Origin: Marinobacter guineae
GTDB taxonomy: Bacteria > Pseudomonadota > Gammaproteobacteria > Pseudomonadales > Oleiphilaceae
DNA: 64,000 nucleotides
Direction of reading: 5' to 3'
NCBI RefSeq assembly: GCF_002744735.1
Contig: NZ_KZ319339.1
Span: forward strand, 558,001 to 622,000
The notes beneath the pieces were generated by a model. The model ran no database searches. It was given only the letters and a program-made list of their open reading frames with translations, and was not told the DNA's origin. The first letter of the stretch is position 1, and each line of letters opens with the position of its first letter. Position numbers and translations under genes: made by a program. Of this stretch, positions 1-9,752 are shown piece by piece.

Positions 1-582
1 GACAATGAACAATACATTGTCGTCCCACTTCTCCTCGAACTGAGCCAGCGTGAAGGAAATATTGCCTACCGAAGGATCTGCCATGTACACCCGCCCATCC
101 CGGATGGTCCGCAACACCACAAAATGCTTGAAACCCGCATGATGAATGGGAACGATGGCCGGGTGGTCCAGATCTTTAAGGTCATCAATGGTGGCCCGGA
201 AACCTCCTGACGGATAACCCAGAGCGGTCACCAGCCGCTTCATGTCGAGCATGGAAAATGCCCGCCGCTCAACAATTCGCTCGCTTTCACCGTAATGGAG
301 GAGGCCTTCCATAACCTGACGTTCAGACAGTGTCCGCCCCAGATAGAAGTTCAGCACCGTGGTCAGCGCCGCACTGCCACAGCTGTAATCGTAGGCCTGG
401 CGAACGATGTTCCGGAACTTCTGCTCCACCAGAGGCTCAACCCGGACATCAGAGCGCAGGGTGACAGGGCTGGAGTCCACATCCTGCTGAATAACAATGG
501 CGCCTTTTTCATAGGGCTCCACCACAGTTGCTTCCTGCACCATGGTGAATGTGAGAATGGATCCAGCGAGCACCAGCAGCAT
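1..582 (-). CDS. C39-family cysteine peptidase-like exported protein (3' end cut by window edge)
   Basis: I read 194 codons on the minus strand before the window ends, so the C-terminus is missing. The ATG at 582 follows AAGGA about 11 bases upstream, and a stop lies in frame further upstream. The N-terminus (MLLVLAGSILTFTMV) looks like a signal or anchor segment. A papain-like C39 core follows: Cys in YDYSCGSAAL near residue 65, His in the HAGFKHFVVL block near residue 150, and Asp in MADPSVG. That is the catalytic Cys-His-Asp order of bacteriocin-processing C39 peptidases. Stand-alone exported C39 proteins of this size accompany functional-amyloid (FapD-like) and other surface systems in pseudomonads, but no amyloid gene is visible here. 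Fold assignment is good. The substrate is unknown. Confidence 0.75.
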   Translation of the reverse strand, partial: MLLVLAGSILTFTMVQEATVVEPYEKGAIVIQQDVDSSPVTLRSDVRVEPLVEQKFRNIVRQAYDYSCGSAALTTVLNFYLGRTLSERQVMEGLLHYGESERIVERRAFSMLDMKRLVTALGYPSGGFRATIDDLKDLDHPAIVPIHHAGFKHFVVLRTIRDGRVYMADPSVGNISFTLAQFEEKWDDNVLFIV

Positions 583-840
583 GTCAGACAAAGTCCTTGT
601 TATTATTGGCCACGGTATTTATCGGGTTACATGTTGTTACGGTAAGATACCGAAAAGCCTGCCCCCTTAAAGATAACTGTGCCTCAAATCTGTCGCCGCA
701 GAAGGGGCCTTCCGGACCGGATTTGAGAACTGGTTCATGGCACTTGCGGCGCATGACAGATTTTCGGTCATTTCAAGACGACGAGACCACGATCAGGGGG
801 GCGTAGGAGAAGTGACAGAGGGGTAAAGACAGGGACGGAG

Positions 841-866
841 GAAAGCCCGACATCGAGCGGGGCTCT
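841..866 (-). terminator. Weak hairpin just past the DASS carrier stop
   Basis: AGCCC (844-848) pairs with GGGCT (860-864) directly downstream of the stop codon at 872. On the minus strand the following bases are TTCCTCC, a poor U-tract. This is a plausible but weak terminator. The rest of the 583-871 gap shows no convincing gene. Confidence 0.3.
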
Positions 867-871
867 CCCCG

Positions 872-2335
872 TTACATAGAAAAGACCACTCCCAAAAGCA
901 GGTAGCTCAGCAGGGTCACAACCAGAATACCCATCAGGTTCAGGGCAAAGCCCGCCCGGATCATATCGCTGATCTGCATATGGCCACTGGAGAACACTAT
1001 GGCATTGGGCGGGGTTGCCACCGGCATCATAAAGGCACAGCTGGCTGCAATGGCGGCGGGAACCGTCAGCAACAACGGCGATACCCCCTGGCTCATGGCA
1101 AGTGCACCCAGCAGGGGCAAAAAGGCGGCGGCCGTTGCGGTATTGCTGGTGACCTCGGTGAGAAAAATGATGACGGCAGCCACCAGCACAATCATCACAA
1201 GCGTTGGCAGGGTCCCCGCCACCCCGAGACTTTGCGCGATCCACTCCGCCAGACCGGAGCTGCTGATCACGCCAGCCATTGCCAGGCCACCACCGAACAG
1301 CAACAGAACCCCCCAGGGGATACCCTTGGCCGTTTCCCAGTCCAGCAGGAACTCCCGTTTGCCGGCATGTACCGGAATAATAAACATGGCAATAGCGGCG
1401 GCGATGGCAATACCGGTATCGCTTAACCATGGCATCAGGCTGTCTGATAACAGCGGGCGGAAAATCCAGGCACTGGCGGTGATCAGGAATACCGCCGCAA
1501 CCAGCTTTTCGCCCTTGCCCAGCGGCCCTAACGCATCAAGCTCCTCCCGTATAGCAGTGCCGCCATCACCGGAACTGCCCAGGCCAAAGTCGCGACGGGT
1601 CAGCCACCACCATGCCAGAGCCAGCATAACGATCGTGACCGGAACCCCAAGCAGCATCCATTGGGCAAAACCGACCGATATCCCCTGGTTTTCACTCAGA
1701 TACGCCGCCAGCAGAGCATTGGGCGGTGTGCCGATCAGTGTTGCGATGCCACCTATACTGGCGGAATAGGCAATGGCCAGCAAAAGCGCGGTGGCATAAC
1801 GCCGAACCCCGTCCGGATTATCCGTGCCCATCATGCCCACAACCGACAGGCCAATGGGCAGCATCATGATGGCCGTTGCGGTATTGCTCACCCACATACT
1901 CAAAAAAGCGGTGGCCAGCATAAAACCGCCGATCTGCCGCCGTGGTTCACTGCCAACGGCCTTCAGGGTCATCAGGGCTATTCGCCGATGCAAATTCCAG
2001 CGCTGCATGGCAAGCCCAAGTGTGAAGCCGCCCAGAAACAGGAAAATAATCGGATTGGCGTAAGGCGACGTGGCCTCACCAACGCTCCCGAGCCCGAGGG
2101 CCGGCACCAGAACGATCGGCAGTAAAGCGGTAGCCGGAATCGGGATGGCTTCCGTTGACCACCAGGTGGCCATCAACAGCATCAGACCCAGGGCTGCCCA
2201 GGCTTCTGCGCCCATGGTTGCCGGGGGTGGGAGAACAACTGTTGTCAGCAGAAATGCGGCGCCAAGAAGCAGGCCGATGATCTGGCTCCGTGGAAGTCCA
2301 TCCGATGTGCTTTCAGCCGGAAGTTCGTCAGACAT
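872..2335 (-). CDS. DASS (SLC13-type) sodium/anion symporter
   Basis: 487-aa polytopic inner-membrane protein of about 12 hydrophobic segments. It carries two copies of the divalent anion:sodium symporter signature: SNTATAIMMLP near residue 150 and SNTATAAAFLP near residue 398. In this family these SNT motifs form the sodium and carboxylate sites. Members import C4-dicarboxylates, citrate or sulfate with Na+, and the substrate cannot be chosen from sequence alone. Length is normal for the family (450-500 aa), and the ATG at 2335 gives a short soluble head before the first helix. The next gene upstream is a DUF2238 protein 49 bases away on the same strand, with no obvious shared function. Confidence 0.85.
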   Translation of the reverse strand: MSDELPAESTSDGLPRSQIIGLLLGAAFLLTTVVLPPPATMGAEAWAALGLMLLMATWWSTEAIPIPATALLPIVLVPALGLGSVGEATSPYANPIIFLFLGGFTLGLAMQRWNLHRRIALMTLKAVGSEPRRQIGGFMLATAFLSMWVSNTATAIMMLPIGLSVVGMMGTDNPDGVRRYATALLLAIAYSASIGGIATLIGTPPNALLAAYLSENQGISVGFAQWMLLGVPVTIVMLALAWWWLTRRDFGLGSSGDGGTAIREELDALGPLGKGEKLVAAVFLITASAWIFRPLLSDSLMPWLSDTGIAIAAAIAMFIIPVHAGKREFLLDWETAKGIPWGVLLLFGGGLAMAGVISSSGLAEWIAQSLGVAGTLPTLVMIVLVAAVIIFLTEVTSNTATAAAFLPLLGALAMSQGVSPLLLTVPAAIAASCAFMMPVATPPNAIVFSSGHMQISDMIRAGFALNLMGILVVTLLSYLLLGVVFSM

Positions 2336-2384
2336 GCCGTTCTATTCCATTTTCCGAGATATGAAACTTGTGACGATCACGGCC

Positions 2385-2990
2385 TTACAGACCTTGCAAT
2401 TGACGATCATGAACACGACCGAGCAGAATCAGGGCGAGAATAGCACCGGATAACGCCCAGGCCATATCCGACTGGGTATCCCAAACATAGCCCTGGGTGC
2501 CCAGAAACGCTTCTGCCGCCTCATCACTCAACAGGGCAACCCACCATTCAATCAGTTCGTAGAAGGCACTCACGGCCAGACAGAAACAGACGATAAAAAA
2601 CGAACGCCAGCCGCGGCGGGCAAAGACACCGAACCGTATCACCAGTTCCCGGGCAATGATCGCAGGCACGAAGCCCTGGGCCAGGTGCCCCAGTTTATCG
2701 TAGTTGTTGCGCTCCCAGCCAAACCAGTCCCGGAACCAGTCGAATAACGGCACTTCGGCATAGGTGTAGTGACCGCCGACCATCAGGATAATGGCATGCA
2801 CCAGGATCAGCTGGTACACCAGCGGCGTCAGTGGATACCGGAAAAAGCACCAGACAACCAGACCAAACCCAATGGCCGCCGGCAACACCTCCAGCACCCA
2901 GGTTGCCCGGTCCTTGGGCTCGATGCCAGACCACAGAAACACCGACAGAAATACGGCTACCCAGGCCATAGGTGCCAGTTTATTGCTCAT
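2385..2990 (-). CDS. DUF2238 (YjdF-like) integral membrane protein
   Basis: 201-aa protein with about six hydrophobic helices. The central hydrophilic stretch contains RNNYDKLGHLAQGFVPAI and the later segment SAFYELIEWW. These conserved charged residues inside membrane context are typical of the DUF2238 family, to which E. coli YjdF belongs. The biochemical function of this family is not known to me. The gene sits 21 bases downstream of the amidohydrolase gene and may share its transcript. Family call good, role unknown. Confidence 0.7.
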   Translation of the reverse strand: MSNKLAPMAWVAVFLSVFLWSGIEPKDRATWVLEVLPAAIGFGLVVWCFFRYPLTPLVYQLILVHAIILMVGGHYTYAEVPLFDWFRDWFGWERNNYDKLGHLAQGFVPAIIARELVIRFGVFARRGWRSFFIVCFCLAVSAFYELIEWWVALLSDEAAEAFLGTQGYVWDTQSDMAWALSGAILALILLGRVHDRQLQGL

Positions 2991-3011
2991 CCTCTCACTC
3001 CAGTTTTCGGA

Positions 3012-4763
3012 TCATCTAGCAGTGGCGCCGGCACGGAGAAAGCAACCATACCCCGGCTGCTTACCGAGCTCCTCCTCCGGTTCGCCATTGGTTATTGCCG
3101 CTTGTCCATTGATCAGTACGTGTTTAACACAACCGGGCACCCGGTTGACCATCCGTTCAAGGCCAAAATTCTCCATTTCCGCCCATTCCACCTGCTCCAG
3201 ATCCTGATCCAGGCCGCCAGGGTCCAGCACGGTGATATCCGCCCGATCCCCCTCCCGGATGTGGCCTGCGTCAACCCCAAACCAGTCCGCCTGTTCCCCG
3301 GTCAGGCGATGGACCGCCCGCTCCAGAGACATAATAGGCTCACCCTCTCCATAACTCTCATGAACCAGCTTGAGGAACCGCAACGGAAGATTATAGAACG
3401 CCATATTGCGGATATGAGCGCCGGCATCGGAAAAGGTGATCAGGGCAGCGGGATTGGTGACCATTTTCCGCAGCCGGTCCTTTCTGTGATTGCCGACGGT
3501 GGTAAACCAGCGCAGTGAGCAACCGTGTTCAACCACCATATCCAGGAAGAAGTCGACGACGTGAATGCCCCGATCAGCCGCCAGTTCGGCAAAATTACGG
3601 CCGACAACGCGTTTATCGGGACAGTCCAGAATAACCGCGTCACCAAAGTCTCGCTGCCACACTCTGGGCGAGAGCTTTTCCCTGTAGAATTTCCGGAACT
3701 TGCGCCGGTACTGTTCATCCTTCAACAGCTCATTCCTTTCAAGCTGATCGCGAATATCGAGCGCCATCTCACCCGCACCGAACTCTTCGAACAGCACGAT
3801 ATCCATACCGTCAGCGTAAACCGTGAACGGAGTCGGCAACAGCTGCCAGCGAAAATTACCGCCAAAGCTGTTGGCGAGCCATGCCACCAGACTCGCCATA
3901 GGCTTCACCGTGGGATTGCCTTTGAGGTCAATCATGGCGATCAATGTTGTTTTGAGGGGTTTGCGCAACCAGCCGAAGGTCTCTTTAAGGTATTGCGTAA
4001 CCTGCAGTGGGTTGGCGGCATTCGGTGCGCCCTGATGCACTCGCCCGTATCGGCGAAGGAGGCGGTTCAGCCGACTTACCTCACGCCATCTGGCATAGGT
4101 ACTGGGCAGGCTCTTGGACCACTCCCGGTCACCATCGACCTTATCCCACTTCAGGCACATGGTGGATAACCCCAGAAACCCTTCCTGCAGGGCCTCCTCA
4201 AGCAATGCCTCCATTCGCGCCTGCTCTTCGGCCGTTGGGCTTACAGTCCGGTCCGTTGCCCGCTGAAGACCCATCACGGCCGTTCGCAGGTCGCTATGGC
4301 CAAGAAAACTGATCACATTGGGCCCGAGCGGATGTTGGTCCATAAAGGCCACCCACTCCCTGGGCGTGGTCCAGGATTTGTAGTGTTTCAGGATAGGCAG
4401 CACTTTTTCCCGGGGCACCGTCTCCACCCGGGTAAAAATATCTGAGGCGTCTTCCGGGTCTGCGCACACCATGCTCAGGGAGCAGCTGCCGATAAGCACG
4501 GTGGTGACACCATGACGCACGGACTCGGACAAGGAAGGCGCAACCAGCAGTTCGGCATCGTAGTGGGTATGGGTATCCAGAAAACCCGGCGTCACCCAGC
4601 AGCCCCGGGCATCAATCACCCGCTTTGCCTGGCCAGGGTCCGGTTCCTCTTCACATACCCGGGCGACCCGCCCGTCTTTTATCGCAACATGAGCAATGCG
4701 GGAAGGGCCGCCGGTTCCATCGAAATAGCGGCCGCCGGTAATGAGGGTATCGTATCGGGTCAC
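3012..4763 (-). CDS. N-acyl-D-amino-acid deacylase family amidohydrolase
   Basis: 583-aa cytosolic metal-dependent amidohydrolase. The N-terminal beta-sandwich strand YDTLITGGRYFDGTGG is followed by the metal-binding motif GFLDTHTHYDAE near residue 60. Further metal or catalytic blocks include SFLGHSDLR and the Asp-containing FSDAGAHIRNMAF near residue 450. A closing GDRADITVLDP segment is typical of the family. Relatives hydrolyse N-acyl-D-amino acids or related cyclic amides. This 'amidohydrolase 3' branch is broad, so the exact substrate is open. The start is GTG at 4763. No D-amino-acid oxidase or racemase is nearby to narrow the role. Confidence 0.75.
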   Translation of the reverse strand: MTRYDTLITGGRYFDGTGGPSRIAHVAIKDGRVARVCEEEPDPGQAKRVIDARGCWVTPGFLDTHTHYDAELLVAPSLSESVRHGVTTVLIGSCSLSMVCADPEDASDIFTRVETVPREKVLPILKHYKSWTTPREWVAFMDQHPLGPNVISFLGHSDLRTAVMGLQRATDRTVSPTAEEQARMEALLEEALQEGFLGLSTMCLKWDKVDGDREWSKSLPSTYARWREVSRLNRLLRRYGRVHQGAPNAANPLQVTQYLKETFGWLRKPLKTTLIAMIDLKGNPTVKPMASLVAWLANSFGGNFRWQLLPTPFTVYADGMDIVLFEEFGAGEMALDIRDQLERNELLKDEQYRRKFRKFYREKLSPRVWQRDFGDAVILDCPDKRVVGRNFAELAADRGIHVVDFFLDMVVEHGCSLRWFTTVGNHRKDRLRKMVTNPAALITFSDAGAHIRNMAFYNLPLRFLKLVHESYGEGEPIMSLERAVHRLTGEQADWFGVDAGHIREGDRADITVLDPGGLDQDLEQVEWAEMENFGLERMVNRVPGCVKHVLINGQAAITNGEPEEELGKQPGYGCFLRAGATAR

Positions 4764-4897
4764 CTTGCCGGACTCCTTTTTCTTGTTTTGATCGGTGTTC
4801 GCGCAATCAGTCTAGCCAGTAAAACGTGATATGTCCTCTCGTTTCGCCACTGGGATCAGGCCAAAAAGGCCGTAACTACCCGGTTCTGTCCCGGCCA

Positions 4898-6103
4898 TCA
4901 TCGGACTCTCACCCGACTGCCATCCTCCAGCTGACGATCCGGATGACGGACCACCCGATCGCCTTCGCTCAGGCCATCAAGAATGACCGTGTGAAACCCA
5001 TTGGTGCGGCCTGTTGAAATGGCTGTGAGCTCTGCCTGCTCGTCCACAACCTGGAATACCAGGCTCTGGCCATCCTTGCGGAAAATGGCGGACTCGGGGA
5101 TCTGAAGCTCATCATCCGAGGTCCAGAGCACGAATTCCGCATCCACCCGATAGCCGTCTCCGAGAGTCTCCCAGGCTTCCAGGGGACTGGTGATATCCGC
5201 AACCACCTGTACCCGCCTTTCTTCCACACCAAGCGCGGAGACGTCCTCGAATCCCACAGGTTCAACCCGCCTTACTACCGCATCCAGAGTGCCACCACCC
5301 CAGCCCGTGAGACGCACAGGCACACCGGGACTTAGCTTGACAGCATCGAAACTCAGGACGTCAATGACTACCTCAAGGGCGCCCGGATCACCCAGCTCCA
5401 GAATGGCCTCGCCGGCGTGTATGACGCCTTCACTTTTGCGTACAACCCCCAGCACCGAACCATTGACCGGGGACCGGACCGGAACCCGTTCCACAGAGCC
5501 ATTACCGGAAGCCCTGGCGGCAGAGACTTCAAGGCGGGTCCTGGCGGCCGCCAGCTCGTGTGCCATGACTTCTTCATCAAAACGGGCAGAGCGCAGGATA
5601 GCCTGAGCCCTGTCGGCCGCAGCCCTGGCCTGCTGCAAACGCTCTTCAGAGACAAAATGATCACCACTGAGCGCCTGCAGGCGGGCCAGTTCCCGTATCG
5701 CCAGATCCGCTTCCGCCTGGGCCGCTGCGACTTTCTGTCGGGTGGAATTCAATGCTGACCGGGCTGACTGAACCTTGGCCTCCGCCTCCGCCCGGCTACG
5801 GGCGTCCAGGGTGCTGGCGGGCATGGGATCCACTTCGGTGAGCAGTTCTCCGGGAATAACCGGATCACCCACCTCCAGAATCACCCGATGGAGATAACCC
5901 GCCACCGGGGACGACACCACATACCGGTCCCGAACCCGGGTTCTGCCCTCCTCCCTGATGGTTATTTCCATTGGTCCGCGGCTCACCGTTGCCAGATCCA
6001 CCCACACCGGATCCGGGCGAACCGTGAACACGAGTGCGGCAATGGCAAGCAGCACGAATATGCCCCAGAACAGCCATTTTCCTGCAAACCGTTTTGCTGC
6101 CAT
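4898..6103 (-). CDS. HlyD-family periplasmic adaptor subunit of an ABC exporter
   Basis: 401-aa membrane-fusion protein. One N-terminal helix (WLFWGIFVLLAIAALVFTV) is followed by a barrel-sandwich half (VSSPVAGYLHRVILEVGDPV). Then come an alanine/glutamine-rich alpha-hairpin of about residues 100-190 and the second lipoyl half (VRSPVNGSVLGVVRKSEGVI). A beta-barrel and a C-terminal segment ending DGLSEGDRVVRHP complete it. This is the MacA-like architecture linking an inner-membrane transporter to an outer-membrane channel. It lies 32 bases downstream of the FtsX-type permease and forms an operon with it and the ATPase. No outer-membrane factor gene is adjacent, so a TolC-like partner must be elsewhere. 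Substrate unknown. Confidence 0.85.
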   Translation of the reverse strand: MAAKRFAGKWLFWGIFVLLAIAALVFTVRPDPVWVDLATVSRGPMEITIREEGRTRVRDRYVVSSPVAGYLHRVILEVGDPVIPGELLTEVDPMPASTLDARSRAEAEAKVQSARSALNSTRQKVAAAQAEADLAIRELARLQALSGDHFVSEERLQQARAAADRAQAILRSARFDEEVMAHELAAARTRLEVSAARASGNGSVERVPVRSPVNGSVLGVVRKSEGVIHAGEAILELGDPGALEVVIDVLSFDAVKLSPGVPVRLTGWGGGTLDAVVRRVEPVGFEDVSALGVEERRVQVVADITSPLEAWETLGDGYRVDAEFVLWTSDDELQIPESAIFRKDGQSLVFQVVDEQAELTAISTGRTNGFHTVILDGLSEGDRVVRHPDRQLEDGSRVRVR

Positions 6104-6135
6104 AGCGTCAATTCACTCCTTGTTTCCTGCAGCAA

Positions 6136-8526
6136 CTATTCCCGTGTTTTCAGCACGGCCACCAGATCCAGCGCCTTCAGGCGCCACCACGCAATAACCC
6201 CTGAAGCAATCGCAGATACCACCACAACCAGCGCCGAAATGCCCAGGGTCTGGGACGTTATGGTCAGCGGAACCCGATAGAGCTCCGTTTGCATGGCCGT
6301 GACAATCAACAACGCCAGGCCCTGCCCGATTAACCACCCGAGCGGCACGCCCAGCAACAGCAACAGCGCCACCTCCCCCAACAATATATGCGCTACTTCG
6401 TTGTGGGTGTACCCGAGCACTCTGAGGCTTGCCAGCTCCCGGCCCTTCTCGGCGAGGGATATCCGGATTGTGTTGTAGACAACACCAAAGGCGATGATGC
6501 CGCCCATCAGGCTGTTGAAGAAGGTGAACGTCAGGAAGGTCCGGGCCAGCGTGTCATAAAAGCTGTCCAGCATGGCCTGACGAATACTCAGGCCAAGAAC
6601 CCCGGGGGTTTCCCGGAGGCTGTCATAGACTTCCGCCGCTTTGGCGGGATCCAGGTTGATCATGGCCTGGTTGATCAGGGGCCCATCACCCAGGGCCCGG
6701 TTCAGGGCATCAAGGTTCATGTAGGCGCCCACGCCGAGAAACTCACTGGTAACCCCTGCGACAGGCACCAGTACCGTTCGCCGGTCGCCTTCAAGCAGCT
6801 CCAGCTGAAGGGTATCGCCGGGGTTCACCCCCAGTTCCCGGGCCAGATAATCCGTTAGCAGAAGTCCCTCGCCCGGAAGCCTTACTCGCTCCAGGTTGCT
6901 GTCGACAACAAACTGTAGCCGCGCGTCAGCGGGTATCCCGGTCACAGCACTACGCCATTCCCGGTGCCCGAACTTCAGGCGTGCAGGCACCGTGCGCCGG
7001 CCCTCAACGTAACGGATTCCCGGCTGGCGTTGCAGGCCGTAGAGGGCTGCACTGTTCACCGGATCGATAAACGTGGTGGCCAGATCCTGTTGTTGGACCC
7101 GGGCAAACTGGGTATGCACCATCAATGACACCGAATCAAACTGGAAATTACCAACCATGACAATGGCCGTGGCCATGGCGACTCCACTCATGGAGAGCAG
7201 TGTCCGTGCAGGACGGCGGGAGAGTTGGCGCACGATCATTCGCGATGGCTGGGAGAAACGGACCCTCGAAAGCAGCTTTTCCGCCACGGTCACCCGGTAT
7301 CTGGCAGGTCCCTCCGGCCTCATGGCCTCGGCAGGCGGCAAAGCCGCTGCCTGCCTGATGGCTTTCCAGGCACCGAGCCAGGCGACTGTGATGGTCAGTG
7401 CAGCCAGCAACACCAGCCAGAGGGGATTGATACGGAACAATAGCCCCGGAAACCGGTAGAAATCCATGTAGAGCTCGCCCAGCGCACGCCCCAGCCATAA
7501 TCCCAGAACCAGCCCGAGCAACAACCCGATAGCCGCAATCACGATAACCAGTTTGCTGTAGTGCCAGGCGATCTGCCGGTTGCCATAACCAAAGGCCTTG
7601 AGCACCGCGATGATGTCCCGCTGGGTACTGATCAGCCGGCTAATCACCACATTCAGAAGGAACATGGCCACTCCCATAAAAATCAGGGGAAAAACCGTGG
7701 CCATGGTTTTCAGCTGGTTCAGTTCGTCGCTCAGGAAGCGGTGAGAAAACTGGTCATCCCGACCATAAGCTCCGGTCGCACCATAGCGAGCCAGCAACCG
7801 ATCAAGAGCATCCGCCACGGAGGCAACCGAATAGCCCGGCCTGAGCGTAACCACCAGGCTGTTAAACGCACCCCCCATATCCATGGCGGCTTCCAGAGCC
7901 TCTGCGCTCATCCAGAGCACACCGTACCGCTGGTAATCGGGCAGCATGGCGCCGGGCGGAATCACGTAGATGAATTCCGGCGATTCGACAATGCCGGTCA
8001 GAACAAGCGCCTGTCGCCGGCCATTGATAATTCCATGAAACTGGTCGCCGAGCGACAGCTCATGGGCCTCGGCAAAACTCCCGATGACCGCAACTTCCTG
8101 GTTTCGGCCGGGGGCTGGAAGCCGTCCCTCCCGGATGAAGAGGCGATTGATATCCGGCTGGCCATCCGGGGGGATCGACACCAGCCGTGCCGAAACCGGA
8201 TCCTTGAAACCGGGTATCTCCAGTTTGGCGCCCCCCTCCACGCGGCCTTCGTAACGGGCGACACCAGGCAGCTTTTCGATTTCTTGAAGAATATGGCGGG
8301 GCGCCCGTTTCAGGACGGAAAACACCTCTGCAAACTGGTGCTGCTCATAATACTGGGCCCGGGTTGCGAGCAGGGAGGAGTAATTCACCAACGACATGAC
8401 ACACACTGCGACGCCGCCGGCGATCACGAGGGCGATGGCGAGCACCTGGCCCCGCATCTGCCAGAGCTCCCGGCGTAGCTTTGTGTTCAAAACCGTGTTC
8501 AGTGCATTGCTGGCCATCGCGCTCAC
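6136..8526 (-). CDS. ABC transporter permease with two FtsX domains
   Basis: 796-aa inner-membrane protein. An N-terminal helix near residue 30 is followed by a large periplasmic MacB-type core. A first FtsX block (FPLIFMGVAMFLLNVVISRL onward, about 280-400), a second periplasmic domain and a C-terminal FtsX block (about 670-790) follow. The duplicated layout is that of large exporter permeases in which one chain supplies both membrane halves. A GTG at 8526 and an ATG at 8517 are in frame. I keep the longer form, but either is possible. The gene starts 12 bases after the ATPase gene ends and precedes the HlyD adaptor, giving a complete ATPase-permease-adaptor exporter. Confidence 0.85.
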   Translation of the reverse strand: MSAMASNALNTVLNTKLRRELWQMRGQVLAIALVIAGGVAVCVMSLVNYSSLLATRAQYYEQHQFAEVFSVLKRAPRHILQEIEKLPGVARYEGRVEGGAKLEIPGFKDPVSARLVSIPPDGQPDINRLFIREGRLPAPGRNQEVAVIGSFAEAHELSLGDQFHGIINGRRQALVLTGIVESPEFIYVIPPGAMLPDYQRYGVLWMSAEALEAAMDMGGAFNSLVVTLRPGYSVASVADALDRLLARYGATGAYGRDDQFSHRFLSDELNQLKTMATVFPLIFMGVAMFLLNVVISRLISTQRDIIAVLKAFGYGNRQIAWHYSKLVIVIAAIGLLLGLVLGLWLGRALGELYMDFYRFPGLLFRINPLWLVLLAALTITVAWLGAWKAIRQAAALPPAEAMRPEGPARYRVTVAEKLLSRVRFSQPSRMIVRQLSRRPARTLLSMSGVAMATAIVMVGNFQFDSVSLMVHTQFARVQQQDLATTFIDPVNSAALYGLQRQPGIRYVEGRRTVPARLKFGHREWRSAVTGIPADARLQFVVDSNLERVRLPGEGLLLTDYLARELGVNPGDTLQLELLEGDRRTVLVPVAGVTSEFLGVGAYMNLDALNRALGDGPLINQAMINLDPAKAAEVYDSLRETPGVLGLSIRQAMLDSFYDTLARTFLTFTFFNSLMGGIIAFGVVYNTIRISLAEKGRELASLRVLGYTHNEVAHILLGEVALLLLLGVPLGWLIGQGLALLIVTAMQTELYRVPLTITSQTLGISALVVVVSAIASGVIAWWRLKALDLVAVLKTRE

Positions 8527-8538
8527 TTGTCCGGCTCG

Positions 8539-9249
8539 TTACCAGGACAGAGTCCGTGGATCCTGGCGCTGATCGTTACGGCGTTCGCCGCTGATATTGC
8601 CGTCGGAAAGCGTGATCACACGATCCCCCATACCGGCTATGGAAGCGTTGTGGGTAATGATAACGGTGGTGGTGCCCGTTTCCCGGTTCGCCTTTTCCAG
8701 CGCTTCGAGAACCAGCACGCCGGTAGCCGAATCGAGGGCCCCAGTCGGCTCATCGCAAAGCAGCACTTCCGGGCGCTTGGCAATGGCCCGGGCGATGGCA
8801 ACGCGTTGCTGTTCGCCACCGGAAAGCTGTGCCGGAAAATGGTCAATGCGCGCCTTCAATCCAACCAGCTCAAGAGCCTCTTCGGGCAACATCGGATCGG
8901 ACGCAATTTCGGTAACCGCAGCCACATTTTCCCGGGCAGTCAGGCTCGGAATCAGGTTGTAAAACTGGAACACGAAGCCAACATGCTCCCGGCGATAGCG
9001 GGTCAGTTCACGATCTCCGGCGGCGCTTAGGTCTATATCCCGGTAGCGAACCTCTCCGGAAGTCGGCACATCCAGCCCGCCGAGGATGTTAAGAAGGGTG
9101 GATTTTCCCGAACCGGAGGCCCCCAGCATCACGACCAGTTCGCCACGATACAGGTCCAGATCCACCCCCCGGAGGGCGAATACCTGGATCTCTCCCTGAT
9201 CGTAGGTTTTGGTCAGCCCCCGGGTGTGAAAAACCGGTGGCTCTGCCAT
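8539..9249 (-). CDS. LolD/MacB-type ABC transporter ATP-binding protein
   Basis: About 236-aa ATPase. It shows Walker [11 protein letters not shown], a Q-loop in the [12 protein letters not shown] segment, the signature [15 protein letters not shown], Walker [13 protein letters not shown], and a switch His in IITHN. The PTGALD and FYNLIPSL variants are typical of the LolD/MacB/FtsE export group. An in-frame ATG at 9270 also exists, but the ATG at 9249 has GGGA nine bases upstream while the longer one has no visible ribosome site, so I take 9249. It is the first gene of the exporter operon, and its product would energise the FtsX permease encoded directly downstream. Confidence 0.85.
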   Translation of the reverse strand: MAEPPVFHTRGLTKTYDQGEIQVFALRGVDLDLYRGELVVMLGASGSGKSTLLNILGGLDVPTSGEVRYRDIDLSAAGDRELTRYRREHVGFVFQFYNLIPSLTARENVAAVTEIASDPMLPEEALELVGLKARIDHFPAQLSGGEQQRVAIARAIAKRPEVLLCDEPTGALDSATGVLVLEALEKANRETGTTTVIITHNASIAGMGDRVITLSDGNISGERRNDQRQDPRTLSW

Positions 9250-9278
9250 GGCTGCCGTCCCTGGTTCCATGCGGTCAG

Positions 9279-9599
9279 TCAGTCTTCAGCACAGTCAACG
9301 CACACGGTGGTATAGGGCAGCACCTGCAAGCGGCGCGGATCAATGGCTTCGCCACAGGATTCACATTCATCACCGATACCGTTCTCGATACGCTCAAGCG
9401 CACGTTCTATCTGCGCCAGTTCGGTACGGGTTTCTGTTTCGAGAGAATCAACCACTTCGTCGTTCTGGGTCTGGGTGGCCTGCTCCTCGAAATCCTTGTC
9501 CAGCGCACCGTCCTCCCGATGCTGATGTGCCTCATAACGGGAGAGTCTGGCTTTCAGGTCAGCTCGCAGTGTTTCCAGTTCCGATTTCCGGTCACTCAT
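9279..9599 (-). CDS. DksA/TraR-type C4 zinc-finger protein
   Basis: 106-aa protein. An N-terminal coiled-coil rich in Glu, Lys and Arg is followed by the zinc finger [14 protein letters not shown] and VCVDC (four Cys near 79, 82, 100 and 103). The order of coiled coil then C-terminal C4 finger is that of DksA/TraR/YbiI proteins that bind RNA polymerase through the secondary channel. It lacks the long DksA N-terminal globular part, so it is a short DksA-like member rather than DksA itself. The ATG at 9599 fits; a much longer upstream frame is only antisense to phaC. It sits 29 bases upstream of the ABC operon on the same strand. Confidence 0.8.
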   Translation of the reverse strand: MSDRKSELETLRADLKARLSRYEAHQHREDGALDKDFEEQATQTQNDEVVDSLETETRTELAQIERALERIENGIGDECESCGEAIDPRRLQVLPYTTVCVDCAED

Positions 9600-9752
9600 A
9601 TTACGCCTCCTGGCTTTCCGGATGGCCCGGGATAAGCAAACGTCTACAGTAAAGCATAAGCTGAACCCGGGATTGATGCTTGTCAAAATTGCGTAATACT
9701 GACTGGGGCAAAATAAGGTTTCAATCAACCTGTATACAAGGGAGTTGTAGCA

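Noticed and set aside
1..582. Functional amyloid (fap) operon
   Set aside because: Only the C39 peptidase is in view. No amyloid-repeat, FapF-like porin or other fap gene is visible, so the link is not supported.
7561..8478. 305-codon plus-strand frame opposite the FtsX permease
   Set aside because: Shadow of a GC-rich gene; no signal, motif or ribosome site.
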